Source of the DNA: Weizmannia acidilactici
GTDB taxonomy: Bacteria; Bacillota; Bacilli; Bacillales; Bacillaceae_C
Direction of reading: 5' to 3'
DNA: 64,000 bases
Assembly: GCF_008974185.1 (NCBI RefSeq)
Contig: NZ_BKZP01000001.1
Location: 1 to 64,000, forward strand
In this document: piece by piece, positions 31,340 to 41,770 of the stretch
Numbering within the stretch: the first letter of the stretch is position 1
How the letters are laid out: every line of letters starts with the position of its first letter
The notes under the pieces: model-generated
What the model was told of the DNA's origin: nothing
The model's input: the letters and a program-made list of their open reading frames with translations, nothing else
Database searches by the model: none
Made by a program: the position numbers and the translations under genes

Positions 31340-31493
31340 GGACAACTTAAACGTCACCGCTACTTTTTGAGTTAAAATACTAAAAAACCGGACATTTCAT
31401 TACGTCAAAAAATTACTCAAAATTAAATAAGAACAGCACTTGGACATGTTTACCGTCAAAAAGAGGAAATTTTGTACCGTCAACTTTTGGACA
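31340..31493. repeat. Three bipartite repeats GGACA-N7/8-CGTCA with ~50-bp period
   Basis: Direct copies are at 31340-31356, 31390-31407 and 31442-31458 (spacers of 7, 8 and 7 bases; start-to-start 50 and 52 bp). A fourth pair in reversed order, CGTCA-N6-GGACA, lies at 31478-31493. Regularly spaced bipartite sites are typical of the ends of transposons whose transposase has two DNA-binding domains (IS21-, Tn7- or Tn552-like). Iterons or regulator sites are alternatives. No transposase gene is present. Confidence 0.45.
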
Positions 31494-31694
31494 GATTAGC
31501 TTAGTAGTAACTCCTGGGGAGGAATGCCAGGTGTGGCGAGGGGGGACCAATACCCAGTTATGTACTCAAAAAAATGGCGGATCCTATACCCAAATTCAAA
31601 ATGGATTATTTTTTTAGAAAAGTAACCACAATCCGTATTTGGAAGACGAAGAACGGTTTATGGAAGAATATGGTTTATTTATAGAGGAACATGT

Positions 31695-31716
31695 AAAAAA
31701 GGCCGAACGGCTTTTT
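31695..31716 (-). terminator. Terminator of the Rrf2 gene
   Basis: On the minus strand a short GCCG/CGGC hairpin flanked by AAAAAG and a T-run follows the Rrf2-family stop at 31747 by ~30 bp. Confidence 0.65.
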
Positions 31717-31746
31717 CTCGGCAATTCGGTCTTTTACCTGGAATCA

Positions 31747-32184
31747 TTATGCATTCAATTTTTCCTTCTTTTTAATCTCCTTCACGATATTTTCAAGCGT
31801 TACGTTCCCGAGTACTTTTTCCATCGCTGATTGCGCACAGGCAAATACCGCCTGCACCGTACCCTGGATGTTGCGCCCGACAGGGCATTCCGGATTCGGA
31901 TGGTCGTGAATGCTGAACAATTCATTTTCTTTCACAACATTCACAGCTTTATAGATATCAAGCAGGGTAATTTCATTTATATCTCTGGCAAGTTCCGCGC
32001 CGGCAACTCCAGGGCGGACATGGATGAGCCCGGCATTTTTCAGCATTCCCATAATTTTTCTGATGACAACCGGGTTTGTGTTCACGCTTTTGGCGAGGAA
32101 CTCCGATGCATTCACACCGTTCTTATTGATCTCCAGTAATGCGAGTATATGAATGCCGACAGCAAAACGGCTGCTGATGGACAT
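31747..32184 (-). CDS. Rrf2-family transcriptional regulator
   Basis: 145 aa with a TAAGGAGG site. The N-terminal winged helix reads SISSRFAVGIHILALLEINK, then NTNPVVIRKIMGMLKNAGLI. The C-terminal half has only two cysteines (NPECPVGRNIQ and VFACAQSAM), fewer than the three of Fe-S sensors such as NsrR and IscR, and resembles the YwnA-type Rrf2 branch. The effector is unknown. It is followed, same strand and upstream, by a transporter gene with its own promoter, so control of that gene is possible but unproven. Confidence 0.88.
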   Translation of the reverse strand: MSISSRFAVGIHILALLEINKNGVNASEFLAKSVNTNPVVIRKIMGMLKNAGLIHVRPGVAGAELARDINEITLLDIYKAVNVVKENELFSIHDHPNPECPVGRNIQGTVQAVFACAQSAMEKVLGNVTLENIVKEIKKKEKLNA

Positions 32185-32274
32185 ATTGCAAATCCTCCTT
32201 AAGTGATGACAGCAATCAATCGTGTAACACTTTCATTTATAAGTATACCTTAATATTCGGGAGAAAAGGAATAA

Positions 32275-32309
32275 AAAATGCCCTTAGGAAAAGTTCCTAA
32301 TGGCATTTT
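32275..32309 (-). terminator. Terminator of the BASS transporter gene
   Basis: AAAATGCCCTTAGG (32275-32288) and CCTAATGGCATTTT (32296-32309) form a long stem around a 7-base loop, with a T-run on the minus strand immediately after. Confidence 0.85.
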
Positions 32310-32323
32310 CAAGGTACGAGATT

Positions 32324-33298
32324 TTAGGCGTGCTGACTTGCGGAAGGATCCGAATTGGCGGTTTCGAGATTTTTATCTTTCATCCGGCTGTAAATATTTG
32401 CTAAGACAGAACCCGACAGGTTGTGCCAAACGCTGAAAATCGCGCTTGGAACGGCAGCAAGCGGTGAGAAATGGGCTGTAGCAAGGGCCACGCCCAGCCC
32501 AGAATTCTGCATGCCGACTTCCATGGATACCGCTTTTTGTTTGGCCAGATCCATGCCGCACAAGCGGGCGAAGAAAAAGCCGATGACAAAGCCAAGCAAA
32601 TTATGCAGAATAACTACGGCAAAGACCAATAAAGCCGTCTGTGCTATTTTTTCGGCGCTCCCGGCAACAACGCCCGAAACGATTAGCACGATGGCGACAA
32701 CCGATACGAGCGGCATCGCTTTTGCACCTGTCCTCGCCTGTTTGCCAAAGAATTTTTTCACGATAAACCCGAGCACTAACGGGACGATGATGACTTGCAC
32801 AACTGAAAGGAATAAAGACAGCACACTGACATGTACCCATTTGCTGGCAAACAGCAGAATTAACAGCGGCGTCACGATTGGCGCCAAAATCGTTGACACA
32901 GAAGCAATCGCAACCGCAAGCGCCACATTCCCCCGCGCGAGAAATACCATGACATTTGAAGCGGTGCCGCTCGGGCAGCATCCTACGAGAATTACCCCGA
33001 TGGCAATATCTTTCGGAAGGTTAAGGCTGGCAGCGAGCAAAAAGGCGATGAGTGGCATGATGATAAAATGCCCGATCACGCCAAGTGCTACTTCTAACGG
33101 TCTTTTAAATACTTCTTTAAAATCCGACAAATCAAGTGTCAGTCCCATCCCGAACATAACAATTCCCAATAAAGGTACAATATAATTCCCAATCCATGCA
33201 AAATGCTGCGGTAAGAGATAAGCAATCACCGCAAAAATCAGCACCCATAAGGTGAATGTCTTTCCTGCAAAAGCGCTGATTTTTTCAACAACTGCCAT
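32324..33298 (-). CDS. Bile acid:sodium symporter family (BASS) transporter
   Basis: 324 aa, about ten transmembrane segments. Family features are GMGLTLDLSDFKEVFKRP (~50-67), VGCCPSGTASNVMVFLARGNVALAVAIAS in the fourth to fifth segment (ion-binding crossover) and EVGMQNSGLGVALA near residue 260. In bacteria such proteins carry small organic acids (for example pantoate or pyruvate-like compounds) rather than bile acids, so the substrate is open. A good sigma-A promoter precedes it. Confidence 0.9.
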   Translation of the reverse strand: MAVVEKISAFAGKTFTLWVLIFAVIAYLLPQHFAWIGNYIVPLLGIVMFGMGLTLDLSDFKEVFKRPLEVALGVIGHFIIMPLIAFLLAASLNLPKDIAIGVILVGCCPSGTASNVMVFLARGNVALAVAIASVSTILAPIVTPLLILLFASKWVHVSVLSLFLSVVQVIIVPLVLGFIVKKFFGKQARTGAKAMPLVSVVAIVLIVSGVVAGSAEKIAQTALLVFAVVILHNLLGFVIGFFFARLCGMDLAKQKAVSMEVGMQNSGLGVALATAHFSPLAAVPSAIFSVWHNLSGSVLANIYSRMKDKNLETANSDPSASQHA

Positions 33299-33333
33299 AT
33301 AAAGACCCCCAAAAATATAAAGTGTTTTCTAAA

Positions 33334-33362
33334 ATGATAGAATATATGATAAAATAAATCAA
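33334..33362 (-). promoter_or_regulatory. Sigma-A promoter of the BASS gene
   Basis: On the minus strand TTGATT (33362-33357), a 17-bp spacer and TATCAT (33339-33334) lie ~36 bp before the start codon. Confidence 0.65.
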
Positions 33363-33622
33363 GAACATTATTTTGATATATTAAGATTTTTGAATCAATT
33401 AAGCGCGTAATGCGTTAGTTAAGGCAGCGTTTTAGACTTTAGGAGAGATATAAAGGCAATAGTAAAGGAACCGTAATGGTCCTAAGGGGCTTTGTAAAAC
33501 GAGTAGACAGTTGTAAATTGATCGTTTTGATCATAAGTAACCAAATGAAGACCGAGAGTAATTGTGGGGGAAGTATTTAAAACCATAACGCAATCGGAAA
33601 TTTTACCTTTCAAAAGCAATAT
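33363..33622. other. Spacer between the BASS gene and rqcH
   Basis: No gene supported. A 61-codon minus-strand frame (33482-33667) passes through the rqcH hairpin and has no ribosome site; its last ~25 residues could be a remnant but match nothing I know. Confidence 0.45.
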
Positions 33623-33663
33623 GGAGGGCATTCTGCCAGCTGTCCGGCTGCAGAATGCCCTCC
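33623..33663 (-). terminator. Strong hairpin downstream of rqcH
   Basis: GGAGGGCATTCTG (33623-33635) and CAGAATGCCCTCC (33651-33663) pair perfectly over 13 bp. No long T-run follows on the minus strand, so it may stabilise the 3' end rather than act as a classical terminator. Confidence 0.55.
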
Positions 33664-33679
33664 ACACTTTTGTCTCCGT

Positions 33680-35389
33680 TCACCCTTTCTTCATCACCAG
33701 CACTTTTTCTACATCCGGGGTGACATATACCGTCTGCTGGTTTTCGTAAATGACAAATCCTGGTTTAGCACCGTTCGGTTTTTTCACGTAGCGCACTTTT
33801 GTGTAGTCGACAGGAACGGAAGCGGATTGGCGCGCTTTGCTGAAGTAGGCGGCCAGGTTCGCGGCCTCTAAAATCGTTTCCGGGGACGGGTTTTTGCTGC
33901 GGATCACCACGTGCGAACCCGGGATATCCTTCGTATGCAGCCAAATTTCATCGCGGGCCGCTACTTTATTTGTTAAATAATCGTTCTGTTTATTGTTTTT
34001 CCCGACCAAAATCTCTGTACCGTCAGAAGCTTCGTATTTTTCAAGGGTGATCCTGTGCGCTTTTTGCCGCTGCGCCCTCCGATGGCGGTTCTTCAAATAG
34101 CCTTCTTCCTCAAGTTCTTCGCGGATTTCCTCAATATCTTTCGGGGATGCGGTCTCGAGCTGCTGCAGGAGGTTTTCGAAATACAACACTTCATTTTTCG
34201 CGTTTTCAATCTGCTCCTGTACCACCGTTTGCGCATGTTTCGCCTTTTGGTAGCGCGAAAAATAACTTTGCGCATTTTCCGATGGGGTTTTCAGCGGATC
34301 AAGCTCAATTACCGCCATTGCGCCGTTTTCATCATAATAGTTTTGCACTTCGATTTTTTTCATGCCTTTTTCCACAGCATAGAGATTTGCCGTCAGCAGC
34401 TCGCCATACAACTGGAACTGCTCGGCATTTTGTGCGTAATCGAGCGTCGCTTCAAGCTTTTTAATTTTACTTTCGTTTTTCTCCAGTTCATTTTTAATAA
34501 AACGCTCGAGATCATGGCTTTTCTGTTTGACGCGGTCACGTTCTGCTTTCCCGACATAAAAACGGTCAAGCAGTGTACTTAAACTGCCAAAAGTTTTCAC
34601 TTCACCTTCCAAAGACTGGAGAGGAATCATATAAAACGACTCTTTTTGCGCCCCCGTAATCATGACGGGTTCAATGTCATACACTTTAATTCGCCCCATC
34701 ACGGACAAAAAAGCTTCCGAAACGGCTTCCGGGTTGGAAAATTTCGCGAGGTGCATGATTTCTTTCGCAAGGAGCGGGGAAACCCCGGCAAACTGCGAAA
34801 CGATCTGTTTGTCCATTTTTCCGCTGTTCCAGTCAAGCGCGGCAATTATATCATCTTTCGAAGCCTCCAGGGGGTTCTGTTTGTGCTGCTCCGGCGGCAA
34901 AACATATTCATGGCCCGGCAGGACGGTCCGGTACGTATTCACAGCCAGTGGGACATGCTTGATGCTGTCCATAATCATGTTCCGTTCTTTTTCTACTAAT
35001 ATAATATTGCTGTGGCGTCCCATGATTTCCATATACAGCTGTTTGTACGAAATATCCCCGATTTCATTGCGGCTTTTGATTTCGAACACAACAACACGGT
35101 CAAGGCCGATCTGGTAAATATCTTCTATGACCGAACCTTCAAGGTGTTTCCGCAAAAGCATACAGAACATCGGCGGATCCGGCGGGTTATCAGTTGCTTC
35201 ATTCGTCAGCTGAATCCTTGCGTAACTCGGGTGTGCCGACAAAAGCAAGCGATGGTTTTTTCCGTTCGCACGCACAATCATGATTAGCTCATTTTGGTAA
35301 GGCTGGTGGATTTTATTGATCCGTCCGCCTTTTATCGCGTCACGAAGTTCCTTCACCATGGCCCTTGTAAATAATCCGTCAAAAGACAT
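33680..35389 (-). CDS. rqcH: Ribosome quality-control protein RqcH (YloA, Rqc2/NFACT family)
   Basis: 569 aa. The N-terminal NFACT-N domain (SFDGLFTRAMVKELRD, GRINKIHQPYQNELIM) is followed by helix-hairpin-helix and long coiled-coil segments (~270-430). The C-terminal NFACT-R domain contains EILVGKNNKQNDYLTNKVA and the conserved DEIWLHTKDIPGSHVVI. RqcH recruits tRNA-Ala to stalled 50S subunits and builds C-terminal alanine tails for degradation. Older names call it a fibronectin-binding protein. It is divergent from yloB, as in B. subtilis. Confidence 0.96.
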   Translation of the reverse strand: MSFDGLFTRAMVKELRDAIKGGRINKIHQPYQNELIMIVRANGKNHRLLLSAHPSYARIQLTNEATDNPPDPPMFCMLLRKHLEGSVIEDIYQIGLDRVVVFEIKSRNEIGDISYKQLYMEIMGRHSNIILVEKERNMIMDSIKHVPLAVNTYRTVLPGHEYVLPPEQHKQNPLEASKDDIIAALDWNSGKMDKQIVSQFAGVSPLLAKEIMHLAKFSNPEAVSEAFLSVMGRIKVYDIEPVMITGAQKESFYMIPLQSLEGEVKTFGSLSTLLDRFYVGKAERDRVKQKSHDLERFIKNELEKNESKIKKLEATLDYAQNAEQFQLYGELLTANLYAVEKGMKKIEVQNYYDENGAMAVIELDPLKTPSENAQSYFSRYQKAKHAQTVVQEQIENAKNEVLYFENLLQQLETASPKDIEEIREELEEEGYLKNRHRRAQRQKAHRITLEKYEASDGTEILVGKNNKQNDYLTNKVAARDEIWLHTKDIPGSHVVIRSKNPSPETILEAANLAAYFSKARQSASVPVDYTKVRYVKKPNGAKPGFVIYENQQTVYVTPDVEKVLVMKKG

Positions 35390-35535
35390 ATGACATTCCT
35401 CAATTCTGTGGCGCCCGCGGGCAGAGCCGCAAGCGCCGGTTGTTGGCTTTTTAAATTATATCATTTTTTTGGACAGGGCTGAATATGTTGCTATTAAGAC
35501 GATAATGGGCAGAAGCAGGGGGAGAGTGTATTCCA

Positions 35536-38217
35536 ATGATGTTTCATGAAATGAGCGGAAAAGATGTAGAACAGGCATTGAGCACTGATCTTGAAAAAGG
35601 GCTCACTGAAAAAGAAGCGGAAAAAAGGATCAGGCAGTACGGCTTTAATGAACTGGAGGAAGGAGAAGAAAAATCTGCCCTCATCCTCTTTTTAAGCCAG
35701 TTTAAAGATTTTATGACGCTCGTCCTGCTAGCCGCAACGGTGATTTCCGGTCTTTTGGGCGAGTATGTTGATGCCATTGCGATTATTGCCATCGTTTTGA
35801 TTAACGGCTTTCTTGGTTTTTCCCAGGAGCGGCGGGCTGAAAAATCCCTCGAGGCGTTAAAAGAACTTTCGGCGCCGCAAGTCAATGTGCTGCGCAGCGG
35901 CCACTGGGTAAAAATTCCATCCAAAGAAGTGACGCTCGGCGATATTTTGAAATTTGAAAGCGGGGATCGGATCGGCGCTGATCTCCGGATTGTAAAAGCG
36001 AACAATTTGGAAATAGAAGAATCGGCGCTGACAGGGGAATCGATCCCTTCACCGAAATCGGCAACCCCGATCTCTGGAGAAAATGTGAGCCTGGGTGATT
36101 TGCATAATATGGCGTTTATGGGCACAATGGTGACACGCGGAAACGGGATCGGCATTGTCACCGGAATCGGGATGAAAACCGCGATGGGCGAAATCGCCGA
36201 TATGATCCAAAATGCAGAAATTCTTACAACCCCTTTACAAAGAAGGCTCGAGCAGTTAGGGAAAATTTTGATTGTGGTTGCACTTCTTTTAACGCTTCTT
36301 GTTGTGCTTGTCGGCGTCTGGCACGGGCATGATTTGTATTCCATGTTTTTGGCAGGCGTGTCGCTTGCGGTGGCGGCGATTCCGGAAGGCCTGCCGGCAA
36401 TTGTCACGATTGCCCTGTCGCTCGGTGTCCAGCGCATGATCCGCAAAAATGCAATCGTCAGGAAACTCCCGGCGGTCGAGACACTAGGCTGCGCAACCGT
36501 CATTTGTTCGGACAAAACCGGTACGATGACGCAAAACAAAATGACCGTCACCCACTTGTGGAGCGGCGGGGAGACTTGGAAAGTTTCCGGAACGGGCTAT
36601 GAGCCGAAAGGAATTTTTAAGCAAGGAGAAACGGAAATCCACCCTTTAAAAGAAAAAAGCTTATACCAGCTGTTGACGTTTGGCCTTTTGTGCAACCACG
36701 CCGAACTGAAAATGAAAAATGAAGAATATTTCGTGGACGGCGACCCGACGGAAGGCGCGCTACTCGTTTCCGCCCTGAAAGCCGGTTTGACAAGAGATTT
36801 GCTGTTAAAAGAGTTTACGATTGAACAAGAATTTCCGTTTGATTCGACGCGGAAAATGATGAGTATGATGATCCGCGATAAGCACGGCAAGCGATACGTG
36901 ATCACGAAAGGCGCGCCGGACGTGCTGCTGGATATATGCCGGTCGGTGCTTTGGAGGAGCCGGGAACAACCCCTAATAAATGAATACCGCGAAAAAGTGC
37001 AGGAATCGATCGATGGTTTGGCTGCGCAGGCACTTAGAACAATCGCGATCGCCTTTAAGCCGGTTATAGCCGGGGAAAAAATCAGTAGCGAACGCGATGC
37101 GGAAAAAGATTTGATTTTTATCGGATTACAGGGGATGATTGACCCGCCGCGCCCGGAAGTCAGACAAGCCATCAAAGAATGCAAAGAAGCAGGCATCCGG
37201 ACCGTGATGATCACTGGCGACCATGCTGTTACAGCAAAAGCGATTGCAAGGCAGCTCGGGATTTTGCACAGCGGACATCCAAAAGTGATCGACGGTACGA
37301 TGCTGAACGACATGACGGTTGATGAACTGGAAGATATGATTGAGGAGGTTTCCGTTTTTGCGCGCGTGTCTCCGGACCATAAACTGAAAATCGTAAAAGC
37401 TTTCCAAAACCGGGGCCATATTGTTGCGATGACAGGGGACGGCATCAATGACGCGCCGGCAATCAAAACGGCGGACATCGGCATTTCCATGGGCATCACG
37501 GGCACCGATGTGGCGAAAGAAGCTTCTTCGCTCGTACTGCTAGATGATAATTTTGCGACGATCAAAGCGGCGATCCAGGAAGGTCGCAATATCTATGAAA
37601 ATATCAGAAAGTTTATCCGTTATCTGCTGGCGTCAAATGTCGGAGAAATTCTTGTCATGCTGTTTGCGATGCTCTTGTCTTTGCCGCTCCCGGTCGTGCC
37701 GATCCAAATTCTATGGGTCAACCTTGTTACGGATGGGCTGCCGGCCATGGCGCTCGGGCTCGACCAGCCGGAAGAAGATGTGATGAAGCGGAAACCTCGC
37801 CACCCGCGCGAAGGCGTTTTTGCGCGCGGGCTCGGATGGAAAGTGGTTTCGCGCGGATTTTTGATTGGGCTTGTTACATTGGTCGCCTTTATGACGGTTT
37901 ATTATCAAAATACTGACAATTTGGCTTATGCGCAGACCGTTGCTTTTGCCACGCTCGTCCTCGCCCAGCTGATCCATGTGTTTGACTGCCGCAGCGAGCG
38001 TTCTGTGCTGGCGCGAAACCCGTTCGGGAACCTGTATCTTGTTATGGCTGTCCTGTCATCAGTTTTGCTGATGCTGGTTGTGATTTATGTGCCTGCGCTC
38101 CAGCCGGTTTTCCATACGCTTCCGATTTTACCAAGTGATTGGCTGCTCATTCTTTGTATGAGTGCAATCCCGACATTTTTGCTTGCCGGAACATATTATA
38201 TAAGAAAAAAAGCTTAA
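35536..38217 (+). CDS. yloB: P-type calcium-transporting ATPase YloB
   Basis: 893 aa, SERCA-like P2A ATPase. TGES (166-169) is the actuator loop, PEGLP the ion-binding M4 kink, D326KTGT the phosphorylated aspartate, and GDGINDAPA (634 on) the hinge. Ten membrane segments are expected, with M5-M10 at the C-terminus. The B. subtilis homologue is a spore-linked Ca2+ pump. The start is one of two consecutive ATGs after GGGGGAGAG. Confidence 0.95.
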   Translation: MMFHEMSGKDVEQALSTDLEKGLTEKEAEKRIRQYGFNELEEGEEKSALILFLSQFKDFMTLVLLAATVISGLLGEYVDAIAIIAIVLINGFLGFSQERRAEKSLEALKELSAPQVNVLRSGHWVKIPSKEVTLGDILKFESGDRIGADLRIVKANNLEIEESALTGESIPSPKSATPISGENVSLGDLHNMAFMGTMVTRGNGIGIVTGIGMKTAMGEIADMIQNAEILTTPLQRRLEQLGKILIVVALLLTLLVVLVGVWHGHDLYSMFLAGVSLAVAAIPEGLPAIVTIALSLGVQRMIRKNAIVRKLPAVETLGCATVICSDKTGTMTQNKMTVTHLWSGGETWKVSGTGYEPKGIFKQGETEIHPLKEKSLYQLLTFGLLCNHAELKMKNEEYFVDGDPTEGALLVSALKAGLTRDLLLKEFTIEQEFPFDSTRKMMSMMIRDKHGKRYVITKGAPDVLLDICRSVLWRSREQPLINEYREKVQESIDGLAAQALRTIAIAFKPVIAGEKISSERDAEKDLIFIGLQGMIDPPRPEVRQAIKECKEAGIRTVMITGDHAVTAKAIARQLGILHSGHPKVIDGTMLNDMTVDELEDMIEEVSVFARVSPDHKLKIVKAFQNRGHIVAMTGDGINDAPAIKTADIGISMGITGTDVAKEASSLVLLDDNFATIKAAIQEGRNIYENIRKFIRYLLASNVGEILVMLFAMLLSLPLPVVPIQILWVNLVTDGLPAMALGLDQPEEDVMKRKPRHPREGVFARGLGWKVVSRGFLIGLVTLVAFMTVYYQNTDNLAYAQTVAFATLVLAQLIHVFDCRSERSVLARNPFGNLYLVMAVLSSVLLMLVVIYVPALQPVFHTLPILPSDWLLILCMSAIPTFLLAGTYYIRKKA

Positions 38218-38233
38218 ACTATGCTATAATCTT

Positions 38234-38268
38234 AAAAGTAATAGGGATACCTCTATTACTTTTCTTTT
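38234..38268 (+). terminator. yloB terminator
   Basis: AAAAGTAATAG (38234-38244) and CTATTACTTTT (38253-38263) form an 11-bp stem with an 8-base loop, followed by CTTTTT. Confidence 0.85.
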
Positions 38269-38396
38269 TGGAGAAAATCACCAAACAGTCCCGATTAAAA
38301 TTTCCTTTTCTTCTTAAAACCGGCGCGGTATAATCTCCATAAAAGCGATTTTGCCGGTAAAAATGCGGAAGATGTTATAAGATTGGGCGTGAGAAG

Positions 38397-39272
38397 ATGG
38401 TTTTAAGCATGACGGGCTACGGCAGGGGGCGGCAGCAGACACAGTTGTTCAGTGTGACGGTAGAAATAAAGTCTGTCAACCATCGCTTTTGCGAATACCA
38501 AATGAGAATGCCGAAACAGCTTGTGAAAATAGAAGACCAGCTGAAGAAAATCATCGGCCGCTATATCCAGCGTGGCCGCGTGGATGTATTTGTCACGATC
38601 TCAGGCGAGGGGCTTGTCAAGCGGCAGCTGCGGGTCGACTGGGATTTGCTCGATGAGTATCACCGGTTTTTAAGCCGGCTCCGCGATAAATACGGAATTG
38701 AATCAGGTTTTGGCATCCGTGAGTTATTAAATCACGAAGATTTAGTTACAATAGAAGAAATAGAAGAGGACAATGAAGAGATTATCGCGCTTGTTATGGA
38801 GGCCTGCAGGGAGGCGGCCGGGCAGTTGAGGTTGATGCGCGAAAAAGAAGGAGCCCAGCTGCAGCGGGATCTGGAAAACCATCTTCAGTCCCTTTCAAAA
38901 CTGTTGGAAACAATAAAAGCGCACGCTGCAACACTGGTCCATACATACATGTTAAAGCTTGAAAAACGGATGCAGGAAATCACAAACGGCCAGCTGGATG
39001 AAGCGAGAATTGTGCAGGAAGCGGCGCTGTTTGCCGAAAAATCCGATATTCATGAGGAAATCACAAGGCTTGAGAGCCATCTGCTGCAGTTTCGTGAGAC
39101 TTTGGCGCTTCATGAACCGATTGGCAGGAAGCTGGATTTTATGATCCAGGAAATGAACCGGGAAGTCAATACGATCGGCTCGAAAGCGAATGCTTCCGCC
39201 ATCTCCACAGCCGTTGTGGAACTGAAGTCGGTGCTTGAGAAGATGCGCGAGCAAGTACAAAATATAGAATGA
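38397..39272 (+). CDS. yloC: YicC/YloC-family endoribonuclease
   Basis: 291 aa. The conserved N-terminus SMTGYGRG and SVEIKSVNHRF-like segment (residues 1-30) and the C-terminal EMNREVNTIGSKANA (DUF1732) identify the YicC family, reported as an RNase affecting sRNA stability in E. coli. Coiled-coil regions occupy the middle. It precedes remA and gmk as in B. subtilis. Confidence 0.93.
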   Translation: MVLSMTGYGRGRQQTQLFSVTVEIKSVNHRFCEYQMRMPKQLVKIEDQLKKIIGRYIQRGRVDVFVTISGEGLVKRQLRVDWDLLDEYHRFLSRLRDKYGIESGFGIRELLNHEDLVTIEEIEEDNEEIIALVMEACREAAGQLRLMREKEGAQLQRDLENHLQSLSKLLETIKAHAATLVHTYMLKLEKRMQEITNGQLDEARIVQEAALFAEKSDIHEEITRLESHLLQFRETLALHEPIGRKLDFMIQEMNREVNTIGSKANASAISTAVVELKSVLEKMREQVQNIE

Positions 39273-39311
39273 AATTGTACTATATCAATGGCGAGTGGGG
39301 AGAGGATAAAA

Positions 39312-40398
<1,087 letters not shown>

Positions 40399-40455
40399 TC
40401 CGAAAGCAGGACCCGGCTTTGGCGCCGGAATGGGATGGAAAATGAAACGCTTAGC

Positions 40456-40488
40456 AGGGACTGGCCAGAGTTGCGTCAGCCCTTTTTC
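40456..40488 (+). terminator. Probable rpoZ terminator
   Basis: AGGGACTG and CAGCCCT pair with one bulged A, followed by five Ts. Confidence 0.5.
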
Positions 40489-40512
40489 TTATATTTGCTT
40501 TTTTGCTAGAAT
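40484..40512 (+). promoter_or_regulatory. Possible promoter of coaBC-priA-def
   Basis: TTTTCT (40484-40489), a 17-bp spacer and TAGAAT (40507-40512) lie 50 bp before coaBC. Confidence 0.4.
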
Positions 40513-40561
40513 GAACATAGCTGAATGATTTACCGATAGAATCCAAACAGGGGGCTTACTG

Positions 40562-41770
40562 ATGGTAGGAAAAAAAATATTATTGTGCGTCACGGGCGGC
40601 ATTGCCGTATATAAAGCGGCTGCGCTCACTAGCAAACTGGCGCAGGCCGGCGCGGTCGTAAAGGTGATCATGACAAAATCGGCCTGTCAGTTCGTCACGC
40701 CTTTAACGTTTCAAGCGCTTTCCCGGAACGATGTGTACACGGATACGTTTGATGAAAAACATCCGGAGAAAATTGCCCATATCGATTTGGCCGACTGGGC
40801 CGATCTTGTACTTGTCGCGCCGGCAACGGCCAACATCATCGGAAAAATGGCGAACGGGATCGCTGATGACATGGTGACGACGACAATATTGGCAACCACT
40901 GCGCCGGTTTGGGTGGCGCCGGCAATGAATGTACATATGTACGGTCACCCGGTTGTCCGCCGCAATATGGAAATGCTGCAAAGCTTTGGATACCATTTGA
41001 TCGAACCGGGAGAAGGGCATCTTGCCTGCGGCTATACCGGAAAAGGGAGATTGGAAGAACCGGAGAAAATCGCCGCGCGCATTGAAGATTTTTTCAGAGG
41101 GGCGACTAAACCTTTATTCGGGAAAACCGTACTCGTTACTGCCGGCCCGACGATCGAAAAAATCGATCCTGTAAGATTCCTTTCAAATCGTTCGTCCGGA
41201 AAAATGGGGTTTGCGATCGCTGACGAAGCCGCAAAAATGGGTGCAAAGGTTGTGCTTGTCACAAGTGTGGACAATTTAAAAGCCCCGCACGGCGCTGAAG
41301 TGGTAAAAGCGGAGAGCGCGGCGGATATGTACGAAGCTGTAATGGGACGCTACAAGGAAGCGGATATCATTATTAAAAGCGCTGCGGTTGCGGACTATAC
41401 GCCGGTAAATGTACTGGATAAAAAAATGAAAAAGCAGCCGGGCAACATTGTGCTCGAACTGAAGCGGACAAAAGATATTTTAAAAGAATTGGGCGAAAAA
41501 GCGGACAAGCCGTTTTTGGTCGGGTTTGCCGCGGAAACGGACAATCTGGAAAAATATGCCCTGGATAAATTGGAACGGAAGCGTGCCGATATGATCGTCG
41601 CCAACGATGTCAGCCGGCAGGGGGCCGGTTTTGCCGGGGATACGAATATTGTTACGATTTTTAAACGGGACGGCTCGAAACGGGAACTTCCGCTTCTGTC
41701 CAAACATGAAACAGCAAGGGAAATTTTACGCGAAATTTGCAACGAGATCGAAAAGGACGGCGGAAAATGA
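40562..41770 (+). CDS. coaBC: Bifunctional phosphopantothenoylcysteine decarboxylase/synthetase CoaBC
   Basis: 402 aa; two steps of coenzyme A synthesis. The N-terminal CoaC flavoprotein domain (1-185) has VTGGIAVYKAAAL, the PAMNVHM motif and the catalytic cysteine C156 in HLACGYTGKGR. The C-terminal CoaB domain starts VLVTAGPTIEKIDPVRFLSNRSSGKMG and includes VAAETD-type (FAAETDN) and KRADMIVAND segments. The stop overlaps the priA start by 4 bp. Confidence 0.97.
   Translation: MVGKKILLCVTGGIAVYKAAALTSKLAQAGAVVKVIMTKSACQFVTPLTFQALSRNDVYTDTFDEKHPEKIAHIDLADWADLVLVAPATANIIGKMANGIADDMVTTTILATTAPVWVAPAMNVHMYGHPVVRRNMEMLQSFGYHLIEPGEGHLACGYTGKGRLEEPEKIAARIEDFFRGATKPLFGKTVLVTAGPTIEKIDPVRFLSNRSSGKMGFAIADEAAKMGAKVVLVTSVDNLKAPHGAEVVKAESAADMYEAVMGRYKEADIIIKSAAVADYTPVNVLDKKMKKQPGNIVLELKRTKDILKELGEKADKPFLVGFAAETDNLEKYALDKLERKRADMIVANDVSRQGAGFAGDTNIVTIFKRDGSKRELPLLSKHETAREILREICNEIEKDGGK

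Larger units (their letters stand above)
31047..31638. other. Non-coding scar with RNA-like folds and transposon-end-like repeats
   Basis: Nearly 600 bp without a supportable gene between the dead methyltransferase and the Rrf2 gene. It contains a nested inverted-repeat/pseudoknot candidate (31126-31210) and three evenly spaced bipartite repeats (31340-31458) followed by an inverted half-site pair (31478-31493), each listed separately. A further CCTGG/CCAGG hairpin lies near 31513. The pattern suggests debris of one or two mobile elements. Confidence 0.5.

Noticed and set aside
31639-31830. Short frame MEDEERFMEEYGLF... before the Rrf2 gene
   Set aside because: Its second half runs through the Rrf2 terminator and into the Rrf2 coding strand; the first ~30 residues could be a gene remnant but no start or family is evident.
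33482-33667. 61-codon minus-strand frame downstream of rqcH
   Set aside because: Crosses the rqcH hairpin, no ribosome site, no family.
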